The translations under genes were made by a program, and so were the position numbers. From Neobacillus sp. PS3-40 (GTDB lineage: Bacteria; Bacillota; Bacilli; Bacillales; Cytobacillaceae), in the NCBI RefSeq assembly GCF_030915485.1, contig NZ_CP133266.1:1798001-1862000 (forward strand): a DNA stretch of 64,000 nt. The letters run 5' to 3'. The notes beneath the pieces are model-generated. The model saw only the letters and a list, made by a program, of their open reading frames with translations. It ran no database searches and had not been told where the DNA came from. Below, one piece after another: positions 46,838 through 54,552 of the stretch (its first letter is position 1; every line of letters starts with the position of its first letter).

Positions 46838-48124
46838 GTGAAAAAAAGAGAAAAGAAACCAGGGCTCTGGAAAAGGTTCAGAAATATTGATTGGAAAAAT
46901 CCTGTTAACAGATGGAAATTACTCTTTGCTAGTCTCATTGTATGTGTTGTCGTCTTTGGCGGTGGATATGGGGTTCTTTCGTTTACAAACTCACCAGCAT
47001 TCTGCTCTAGCTGTCATGAAATGGCACCGGAATACTCGACCTACACAGCAAGTGCTCATAACCAGATTAGCTGCGTCCAATGTCATATCAAGCCTGGATT
47101 CACCAACATGATCACACATAAAATGAAATCCTTGAAAGAGGTCTACTACCATGTAACTGGCGTTCCGGAACAGATCGTCCAAACAGAAGAAGAAGCGGTA
47201 ACAAACCAGAACTGTTTACAATGCCATTCGAAAAACCGGCTCGTCACAGCTTCTGGAGACTTAAAGGTGAACCATAAAGGCCATATTGAAAAAGATATCC
47301 CATGTATCACTTGCCACGCTGGGGTTGTTCACGCAAAAATCGCAGCTCGCGGAATTAACCTTGAAGAAGACCGTGGCGATTGGACAAAAGCAAATGCCGA
47401 AAAATTAATCGAACAAAAATACTTGCGACCAAACATGGGAACATGTATTGATTGTCATGACAAAGTAAACAAGGGCGAGGAACCTTGGCGGGAACCAGCC
47501 TATAGTGTTCCACCTAATCCTGAGGAAACAAAAGGAACCAACGTGGCAACAACAGAAGAAAATACCGAAGCTATAAAAGCAGAGCATGATCAAAAAACTC
47601 AAGGAATTATTCTACAAGCCATTGGCAAACAACAAACAAATGTTAAGCTTTCAATGGAATGTGAAACTTGTCACAAAAAATTAAAAGTACCTACCTCCCA
47701 TAAAACTTCAGATTGGGATCACAATCATGGTGGTACAGCGATTAACGAATTAACTAAATGCGTCAACTGTCACCAGGATTCCAAGTGGGTGAAGGAAATT
47801 CCAAAAGAAGACATTATGTCCCTTCTTAAAATGGGAAGTCAGAAAGTGAAATATACTCCAAACATCGCAGTCGTTAAAGATCAAGCCCGCATCAATAAAT
47901 TCTGTAGCACCTGTCACAGCAAACGTCCACAAGGACACTCGAATAGTGATCAATGGTTAACAGAACACGCCAAGCATGCTCCAACTGATGTTGCTAAATC
48001 AGAATGTTTCGTCTGTCATGATAAAGAAAAACCAAAACCAGGTTCAACTGGCGTCAAAGCCCCAACCGATGTTTATTGTGAATACTGTCACAGAACGGGT
48101 TTCAAGGATGATCCAAAGCTCTAA
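46838..48124 (+). CDS. Membrane-anchored decaheme cytochrome c, NapC/NirT-like (copy 2)
   Basis: 428 residues, ten CXXCH: CSSCH, CVQCH, CLQCH, CITCH, CIDCH, then after an acidic hinge (about 220-265) CETCH, CVNCH, CSTCH, CFVCH, CEYCH. A basic N-terminus with NIDWKNPVNRWK leads into the anchor helix (about 28-50). The first site CSSCHEM keeps the NapC/NrfH Met. It is nearly superimposable on copy 4, including KVKYTPNIAVVKDQARINKF, so these two are the most recent duplicates. GTG start, with GAGAGGG upstream. Own terminator after it. Role inferred: quinol-linked electron exit. Confidence 0.92.
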   Translation: MKKREKKPGLWKRFRNIDWKNPVNRWKLLFASLIVCVVVFGGGYGVLSFTNSPAFCSSCHEMAPEYSTYTASAHNQISCVQCHIKPGFTNMITHKMKSLKEVYYHVTGVPEQIVQTEEEAVTNQNCLQCHSKNRLVTASGDLKVNHKGHIEKDIPCITCHAGVVHAKIAARGINLEEDRGDWTKANAEKLIEQKYLRPNMGTCIDCHDKVNKGEEPWREPAYSVPPNPEETKGTNVATTEENTEAIKAEHDQKTQGIILQAIGKQQTNVKLSMECETCHKKLKVPTSHKTSDWDHNHGGTAINELTKCVNCHQDSKWVKEIPKEDIMSLLKMGSQKVKYTPNIAVVKDQARINKFCSTCHSKRPQGHSNSDQWLTEHAKHAPTDVAKSECFVCHDKEKPKPGSTGVKAPTDVYCEYCHRTGFKDDPKL

Positions 48125-48176
48125 ATCACAACCTATTATTTTAGTAAAAAAATTACCTATAGATTTCTAGATTATT

Positions 48177-48222
48177 AAGGCAGAATCATCGACTGAAAAG
48201 ACCGATGATTCTGCCTTTTTCT
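48177..48222 (+). terminator. Terminator after decaheme copy 2
   Basis: AAGGCAGAATCATCG / CGATGATTCTGCCTT, 15-bp stem with an 11-nt loop and TTTTTCTTTT tail. Confidence 0.93.
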
Positions 48223-48396
48223 TTTAAATCCTTTTTTCAATCTAATACATATTAATACTGTAATAAAATGATTAAACTATAATACTTCTTTTTTAATAAA
48301 AATTACAAAATATATATAGGAAAAACTGCCTATTAATGTTACAACTATTTTTAGAATGACATTTATGTATTAAAAAAATAGAAAAGGTGAACAAAA

Positions 48397-49644
48397 TTGG
48401 ATTCGAAGGGAAGCAATAAAAACACAGTTAAATGGTATAAATTACTTTTCGGTGGGATTATTGTGTGTATAGCCATATTGGCGAGTGGATTCGGAGTTGT
48501 TTCCTATACAAACTCCCCAACATTCTGTTCAAGCTGTCATGAAATGGCACCAGAGCACTTAACCTACTCCACATCTGCACATAATCAAGTCAGCTGCGTG
48601 CAATGCCATGTCAAGCCAGGTTTTATAAATATGATGACAAGTAAAAAGCAATTATTAAAGGAAGTATATGTCCACTTTAAGGGGATACCCGAACAAATCG
48701 TCCAAACAAAAGATCAAGTAGTTTCAAGTCAGAGCTGTTTACAATGCCATTCAAAAAACAGACTTATAACTGCAACAGGAGATTTGAAGGTAAACCATCC
48801 GGGGCACGTCAAACAGGGTATCCCTTGTATTACCTGCCATTCAGGAGTTGCACATGCAAAAATTGCTGCCCGCGGATTAAATGTCTCCAAAGACCAAGAT
48901 AAATGGACCAAAGCCACTACCGAAAAATTAATCGAAGAAAAATATTCAAGACCGAACATGGGAACATGTATCGATTGCCACGATAAAGTCAACAACGGTG
49001 AAAAACCTTGGAAAGATATCACCTACACCATGACGGCTAATCCAAAAAAAATGCAAAATAGTAACAATGGTAGCCCAGAAGCAACAACAGCCGAAATAGT
49101 TGAAGAAGTTCAAAATGCAGAAGCAGTACAAAATAAAAAAACACAAGGGCTCATTTTACAAGCGATCGGCAAACAAAAAAAAAATGTTAAAATCTCGATG
49201 GAATGTAAAACCTGCCACAAAATAGTAAAGGTACCTAAATTACATAAAAACCCAGAGTGGCCCGTTAATCATGGTAGCACTGCCATGAAAGAGTTAAATA
49301 AATGTCTAAATTGCCACCAGGATTCTAAATGGGTAAAAGACGTACCACAGGAAAGTATTACATCCCTTCTTGAATTGAGAAGACAAAAAGTCAACTACAC
49401 GCTAAATTATGAGCTTGTAAAAGAACAATCAAGGACAAATAAATTCTGCAGCACTTGTCACTCCTCCAAACCGCCTAGCCACACGCAAAGCAATTGGGCA
49501 CCTGGCCATGCTGTAGCTTCAGCCGATGATAACGAGAAATTAAAATGCTATATTTGCCATGACAAAGACACACCACCAGCCGGATCAACGGCAATAAAAG
49601 CACCCGCACAATCCTGCCAGCACTGTCACAAATACTTTGAGTAA
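48397..49644 (+). CDS. Membrane-anchored decaheme cytochrome c, NapC/NirT-like (copy 3)
   Basis: 415 residues, ten CXXCH: CSSCH, CVQCH, CLQCH, CITCH, CIDCH / CKTCH, CLNCH, CSTCH, CYICH, CQHCH. Short N-terminus without the basic NIDWKNP extension, anchor helix at about 13-36, hinge at about 215-250 rich in N, E and A. Same pentaheme-hinge-pentaheme plan as copies 1, 2 and 4, but more diverged (HVKPGFINMMTSKKQ, HFKGIPEQ). TTG start with AAAAGGTG upstream. Ends in a strong terminator. Function inferred as for copy 1. Confidence 0.9.
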   Translation: MDSKGSNKNTVKWYKLLFGGIIVCIAILASGFGVVSYTNSPTFCSSCHEMAPEHLTYSTSAHNQVSCVQCHVKPGFINMMTSKKQLLKEVYVHFKGIPEQIVQTKDQVVSSQSCLQCHSKNRLITATGDLKVNHPGHVKQGIPCITCHSGVAHAKIAARGLNVSKDQDKWTKATTEKLIEEKYSRPNMGTCIDCHDKVNNGEKPWKDITYTMTANPKKMQNSNNGSPEATTAEIVEEVQNAEAVQNKKTQGLILQAIGKQKKNVKISMECKTCHKIVKVPKLHKNPEWPVNHGSTAMKELNKCLNCHQDSKWVKDVPQESITSLLELRRQKVNYTLNYELVKEQSRTNKFCSTCHSSKPPSHTQSNWAPGHAVASADDNEKLKCYICHDKDTPPAGSTAIKAPAQSCQHCHKYFE

Positions 49645-49732
49645 TGTTTTTAGAGAAGCAATTTTATAAAAGCTTCACTTCTCCCCTATACAAGATTATT
49701 AATTAAGGTTTTTATCATATAGTGGATTACTT

Positions 49733-49786
49733 TAGGCTAACTTCAAATGGCGCATAATATCGCCTTTTGAAGTTAGCCTTATTTAT
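49733..49786 (+). terminator. Terminator after decaheme copy 3
   Basis: AGGCTAACTTCAAA...GGCG pairs with CGCC...TTTGAAGTTAGCCT (about 18 bp), followed by TATTTATT. Confidence 0.88.
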
Positions 49787-50174
49787 TAAAAAAAGAATAG
49801 TCATCTAGTTTGTTTCATTTATTGTCAAATAATTAAGTGGTATGCCCTTTTAAAAAGAATACATTTTTAAAGTGTGTTTCCTGTCCAATCACTTACCTTT
49901 AATTCAAAGTTATGTCTAATGTATGAACGTTGCTTTTTTTGCATAAAAATTAACAGTTATACACATTTCCACTATTACAACAATGTAAATAAAACCTTTG
50001 TTTATCAACATTTATATGCTGTTTTTAGTCGGAAAAAGTCAATTGAAGGCTCTGAGGAATTATTCACAAATTGTACATTGGAATATACTCTGGCAATGTT
50101 AGATACTAACCTTAGAGAGGTTAATATGGAAAATATAGAGATAGAGATTCCAAGAAAAGAAAGGGTGAGCAAAA
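49787..50174. other. Intergenic region upstream of the cytochrome operon
   Basis: No protein gene supported (an open frame at 49874-50203 overlaps the next start and has no ribosome site). The operon promoter should be here; no recognised consensus and no clear FNR or ResD palindrome was found by eye. Confidence 0.4.
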
Positions 50175-51533
50175 GTGGCCTTATGGGGGAAAGGGAAAAA
50201 TAAAGATACAGAGATAGAGACAAGAGAAGGCAGAAGAGTAGGTCTTATTCGTAAATCATGGCGAAAGTTCAAAAACATAGATTGGAAGAATCCGGTTAAC
50301 CGCTGGAAGTTCCTATTCGCTAGCCTTGTTGTTTGTATTATCGTCTTTGGTGGTGGATATGGAGTTTTATCTTTTACAAACTCGCCATCATTTTGTTCCA
50401 GCTGTCATGAAATGGCACCGGAATACTCCACATATACAGCTAGCTCCCACAACGAGATCAGCTGTGTACAGTGTCATATCAAACCCGGTTTCACCAACAT
50501 GATCACACATAAAATGAAATCGATGAAAGAAGTCTACTATCACGTTACAGGTGTACCAAAGCAAATCGTCCAAACAGAAGAAGAAGCCGTGGCAAACGAA
50601 AACTGCTTACAATGTCACTCGAAAAACCGCCTTGTTACAGCATCAGGAGACTTAAAGGTAAACCATAAAGGACATATCGGAAAAGATATTCCTTGTATCA
50701 CTTGCCATGCTGGTGTTGTTCACTCCAAGATTGCAGCCCGCGGCATCAACATTGATAAAGACCGTGGTGAATGGACAAAAGCAAATGCCGAGAAATTAAT
50801 TGAGGAAAAATACTTAAGACCGAACATGGGAACATGTATCGATTGCCATGATAAAGTGAACAAAGGTGAGGAACCTTGGAAGGAAGCCTCTTACAGCGTA
50901 CTTCCAAATCCAGAAGAAACAAAAACAGAAGCAAAAGGCAGCACCGAAGTAGCTACAACGGAAGCCCAAGATCCAGAAGCAGCAAAAGCTGCGCAAGATC
51001 AAAAAACACAGGGCATTATTTTACAAGCTATTGGAAAAGAAAAAGCAAACGTGAAAATCTCAATGGAATGTACGACATGTCATAAAAAGGTTAAAGTACC
51101 GCAAACCCACAAAACAGCTGACTGGGATCATAATCATGGTGGTACTGCAATTAATAAATTAAATACATGCGTCAATTGCCATCAGGATTCAAAATGGGCC
51201 AAAGCAATCCCACAAGAGGATATCATGTCCATCTTAAAAATGGGAACTAAAAAAGTTAAATACACACCAAATATTGCCGTTGTTAAAGATCAAGCAAGAA
51301 TCAATAAATTCTGTAGTGCCTGTCACAGCAAACGTCCACCAGGACATGAAAATAGTGAACAATGGCTAACAGACCATGCCAAGCATGCTCCATCTGATGC
51401 TGCTAAATCACAATGTTTCGTCTGCCATGACAAGGAAAAGCCACTACCTGGCTCAACTCAAATCAAGGCACCAACCGATGTTTATTGCAAATACTGTCAT
51501 AGAACCGGTTTTAAGACTGATAAAAAGAACTAA
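50175..51533 (+). CDS. Membrane-anchored decaheme cytochrome c, NapC/NirT-like (copy 4, operon head)
   Basis: 452 residues, the longest copy: an extra 20-residue polar, charged N-terminus, then NIDWKNPVNRWK, an anchor helix (about 48-70) and ten CXXCH: CSSCH, CVQCH, CLQCH, CITCH, CIDCH / CTTCH, CVNCH, CSACH, CFVCH, CKYCH. The hinge (about 240-285) is rich in E, A, T and K. GTG start with AAAGGGTGAG upstream. Followed after 30 bp by the dodecaheme gene and then the TPR, NHL and hexaheme genes, so it is likely the quinol-side partner of that machinery. Confidence 0.92.
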   Translation: MALWGKGKNKDTEIETREGRRVGLIRKSWRKFKNIDWKNPVNRWKFLFASLVVCIIVFGGGYGVLSFTNSPSFCSSCHEMAPEYSTYTASSHNEISCVQCHIKPGFTNMITHKMKSMKEVYYHVTGVPKQIVQTEEEAVANENCLQCHSKNRLVTASGDLKVNHKGHIGKDIPCITCHAGVVHSKIAARGINIDKDRGEWTKANAEKLIEEKYLRPNMGTCIDCHDKVNKGEEPWKEASYSVLPNPEETKTEAKGSTEVATTEAQDPEAAKAAQDQKTQGIILQAIGKEKANVKISMECTTCHKKVKVPQTHKTADWDHNHGGTAINKLNTCVNCHQDSKWAKAIPQEDIMSILKMGTKKVKYTPNIAVVKDQARINKFCSACHSKRPPGHENSEQWLTDHAKHAPSDAAKSQCFVCHDKEKPLPGSTQIKAPTDVYCKYCHRTGFKTDKKN

Positions 51534-51563
51534 TATGTCTCAATAAACTGGAGGGACATTAAC

Positions 51564-52724
51564 ATGGAAGAGGAGCACAATGAGCTGCCGACCCCTCCCC
51601 GTTTTCGCTATAAATTGCTTAAAATTGCAACTCTTACATTGTTGATTCTAGCCCTTTTCGCATCAATCGGTTTTACGGGGCTAGAAGCAACATCAAGCTC
51701 AAAATTTTGCTCATCTTGTCATGAGATGAAACCAGAGTACTATACGTGGAAAGCATCCACGCACGCTGAAGTCGATTGCGTTAATTGTCATACCCAACCA
51801 GGGGCCGAGAATATACCAAAAGACAAAGCAAACGTCATTGTTCAAGCATTTAAGAAAGAAACAAACACTTATACAGCACCAATCCATATGCCAAGTGATA
51901 TACCTAACAGTGCCTGTGAAAGGTGTCACAATGTTTCAACACGTGAAGTTACCCCATCAGGGGATTTGATCATCCCCCATGACAAACATAATGCAAAAGG
52001 GATCGAATGTATTCAATGCCATAGCGGTGTTGCCCATGGAAAAATTGCTGATCGAAAAATGACCTATCAAACCGATTATGATAAATGGGATGACACGATT
52101 GGTACTGCGGCAATGTCTGATACTAAATTTATTCGGCCAGAAATGGATACCTGTATGGAATGCCATAAAGCTAGAGATGTCTCAACAGCATGTAAAACAT
52201 GTCATACGACAGGAATGGTTCCGAAAAGCCATACAAATACCTTTAAAACAATGAATCATGGCAAATATGCTGAAAAGAATATTCGAAAATGCGACTCATG
52301 CCATGGGTATATGTCTAAAGTAAAAATAGATGGTTTGGAAGATGTTTCTGCTGTAACAAAGTTCTTAGAAAATATGAAAACTTCTAAACCTAGTATTACA
52401 CCATTTGATTATGCCAAACAAAACACATTCTGCAAGAATTGTCATAGTAAACGCCCTGCCAGTCATACAAGTCATTGGATTGCTGATCACCACAATGAAG
52501 CTTCTAAAAATACAAAACAATGTTTAGCCTGTCATAATTATCAGCCAGGTGGAAAATATCAAACAAAAACTGTTGCTTGTTCCTCTTGTCATCCAAGTTC
52601 TCACATTGGATTTAATAGAGAGGGCCATCCAATTCCATTAGCAACAAAAAATCAAAAAGTAACAAATTTGTGTTATACCTGTCATGTTAAACCTAAGTGT
52701 TCAGCCTGTCATAAGGATTCTTAG
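51564..52724 (+). CDS. Membrane-anchored dodecaheme cytochrome c with NapC-like start
   Basis: 386 residues carrying twelve CXXCH: CSSCH, CVNCH, CERCH, CIQCH, CMECH, CKTCH, CDSCH, CKNCH, CLACH, CSSCH, CYTCH, CSACH. One anchor helix (about 18-42); the first site CSSCHEM with downstream KPEYYTWKASTHAEVDC parallels NapC/NrfH. The C-terminal half is denser in heme than the decahemes (one per about 30 residues) and ends VKPKCSACHKDS. It is a different subfamily from copies 1-4. GGAGG upstream of the ATG; 30 bp after copy 4 and 33 bp before the TPR gene. Role inferred: next carrier in the outward chain. Confidence 0.92.
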   Translation: MEEEHNELPTPPRFRYKLLKIATLTLLILALFASIGFTGLEATSSSKFCSSCHEMKPEYYTWKASTHAEVDCVNCHTQPGAENIPKDKANVIVQAFKKETNTYTAPIHMPSDIPNSACERCHNVSTREVTPSGDLIIPHDKHNAKGIECIQCHSGVAHGKIADRKMTYQTDYDKWDDTIGTAAMSDTKFIRPEMDTCMECHKARDVSTACKTCHTTGMVPKSHTNTFKTMNHGKYAEKNIRKCDSCHGYMSKVKIDGLEDVSAVTKFLENMKTSKPSITPFDYAKQNTFCKNCHSKRPASHTSHWIADHHNEASKNTKQCLACHNYQPGGKYQTKTVACSSCHPSSHIGFNREGHPIPLATKNQKVTNLCYTCHVKPKCSACHKDS

Positions 52725-52757
52725 GAATAACAATGCTAGAATAGGAGGGTTCATAGT

Positions 52758-53468
52758 ATGGAAGCTCATGACCAACCATTGAATCAAGATGGTCAAAAGA
52801 ATATAACAAATCAAGAGTCCAACAAAAAAACGAAGAAAACAAAGAACAATAAATTTAATTGGTGGCAATCCCTTCTTATATTGACCCTAACCTTAGTGAT
52901 ATCAGTAAGTGCTGCTTATTATGTAAGTCAAAAGTATTTATGGTCAAACTACGATAAAAGTCGATTTGCTCAACAATTAGAAAGTGCAAAAGCAGTTGTA
53001 GATGAAAAGCCAAATGAGCCGAAACCTCGCGTAGATCTAGGTTACGCCTATTTCTTAAATAAAAATTTTGATGAAGCCATTAAACAATACAAGGTTGCAA
53101 TAGACTTAGATAAAAATAATTTTAATGCCTATTTTAATCTTGGACTGGTGTATAACGAAGAGAACCAACTAAATGATGCTATTAAAGCAGCTGAGAAGGC
53201 TTCTGAAATATCACCTAGGGACTATAAAGGCCATTTATTAAAGGGAATGGTATTCCGAAAGCTTAAAATGTATAAGGAAGCAATGAAAGCACTAAACGAA
53301 GCAAATAAATTATCACCAACAAATACCGATATACTTTTTGAAATTGGGCGGGTTGCCGAAGATCAAGGAGATAAGAAAAATGCAGAACAAATATACAAAG
53401 ATACACTTACTTACGACCCGATGTATAAACCAGCATTAGCAGGTCTAAAAAGAGTTGCCAAGAAATAA
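52758..53468 (+). CDS. Membrane-anchored TPR protein
   Basis: 236 residues. A lysine- and asparagine-rich cytoplasmic tail (1-33), one membrane helix (about 35-56), then three to four TPR units (about 85-230): RVDLGYAYFLNKNFDEAIKQY, AYFNLGLVYNEENQLNDAIK and LFEIGRVAEDQGDKKNAEQIY in pieces. TPRs bind partner proteins; the domain faces outside by the N-in rule. Position in the cytochrome operon suggests a scaffold or chaperone in cytochrome maturation or assembly (NrfG-like TPRs do this in nitrite reductase systems). AGGAGG upstream of the ATG. Confidence 0.88.
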   Translation: MEAHDQPLNQDGQKNITNQESNKKTKKTKNNKFNWWQSLLILTLTLVISVSAAYYVSQKYLWSNYDKSRFAQQLESAKAVVDEKPNEPKPRVDLGYAYFLNKNFDEAIKQYKVAIDLDKNNFNAYFNLGLVYNEENQLNDAIKAAEKASEISPRDYKGHLLKGMVFRKLKMYKEAMKALNEANKLSPTNTDILFEIGRVAEDQGDKKNAEQIYKDTLTYDPMYKPALAGLKRVAKK

Positions 53469-53486
53469 ATAAGGGGTTGGAAATAC

Positions 53487-54452
53487 ATGAAGAAAAAGAC
53501 CGTCTATATATGGATGAGCACAATCGTGGTATTAGTTGCCGCCGTCTTTGCTGTTATCTATTACTTTAATTTACAATCAGATGTGGAGAAGGTAACAAAA
53601 ACCCTTGATCCCAACGCCCCTCCTACCTTTAGCCAGACTATTTACGGCGACTTTAATAAAACATTGGATAAACCAATGGATGTGGCAAAAATCGGTGAAT
53701 TTCTCTATGTTTCAGATACAAATAATAAGAGAGTTCAAGTTTTTGATACAGCTGGTTCACCAGTCTTCATGTTTGGTAAGGAAGGTGACGGGAAAGGGCA
53801 ATTTAAATTTCCGTATGGTATTACCGGTGACAAAGAGGGTAATGTCTATGTTGCTGATCTATACAATGGAAAAATCTCTATCTTTACAGCAAAAGGAAAA
53901 TTCATCAAATACTTTGATGATAAAAATAAATTACTTAAATCCCCCGCTGGTATTCGAATTTATAATGAAAAATTATATGTAACCGATGTTCAGCAACACA
54001 AAGTTTATGTTTTGAAGCTAAATGGTGAAAAACTACTTGAAATTAGCAGCGGTGCTGATAAAAACGATTTCCTCAAAGCTCCAAATGCAATTACAATTGA
54101 CAAAAAAAATGATGATATTTTTGTTTCTGATTCAGGAAATCAACGTATTCTAGCTTTTGATAAAAATGGGAAATACCTTCGAGCAATTAACGGTTCTAAA
54201 GATGGGAAAGGATCATCCATTTTTGTTAACCCACGCGGAATTGGTATTGATTCACGGGGTATCTTATATATCGTAAACAATTTATCTCATATGGTTTATG
54301 GCTTTGACAAAAAAGGGACAGAAGTATTCCATTTTGGCACCATGGGTGATCAAAACGAGCAATTCTACCTTCCTAACGGTTTATATGTTGATGAAAACGA
54401 TCGGGTATATATAACAGATACACTTAACAATCGCATTTGTATTTACTATTAA
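53487..54452 (+). CDS. Membrane-anchored NHL-repeat six-bladed beta-propeller
   Basis: 321 residues. One N-terminal helix (about 6-26) then six NHL blades (about 45-321) with the repeated pattern GITGDKEGNVYVADLYNGKI, GIRIYNEKLYVTDVQQHKV, AITIDKKNDDIFVSDSGNQR, GIGIDSRGILYIVNNLSHMV and GLYVDENDRVYITDTLNNR. No heme motif. Extracellular NHL proteins are encoded beside OmcS/OmcE-type cytochromes in Geobacter; the role there is unclear. GGGGTTGG ribosome region; 18 bp after the TPR gene and 100 bp before the hexaheme gene. Confidence 0.88.
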   Translation: MKKKTVYIWMSTIVVLVAAVFAVIYYFNLQSDVEKVTKTLDPNAPPTFSQTIYGDFNKTLDKPMDVAKIGEFLYVSDTNNKRVQVFDTAGSPVFMFGKEGDGKGQFKFPYGITGDKEGNVYVADLYNGKISIFTAKGKFIKYFDDKNKLLKSPAGIRIYNEKLYVTDVQQHKVYVLKLNGEKLLEISSGADKNDFLKAPNAITIDKKNDDIFVSDSGNQRILAFDKNGKYLRAINGSKDGKGSSIFVNPRGIGIDSRGILYIVNNLSHMVYGFDKKGTEVFHFGTMGDQNEQFYLPNGLYVDENDRVYITDTLNNRICIYY

Positions 54453-54552
54453 ATCTACCCTTACTTTAAGGAGGTGGTGCCTCAAAAATAAATAGATTAT
54501 TAGATTTATCGGTTTTAAAAAAAGAGAGAGTAAAAAAGGGAGGTTTTTAGAA

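Noticed and set aside
49874-50203. Open frame of 109 codons before decaheme copy 4
   Set aside because: Overlaps the next gene's start, has no ribosome site, and its composition is that of AT-rich noncoding DNA.
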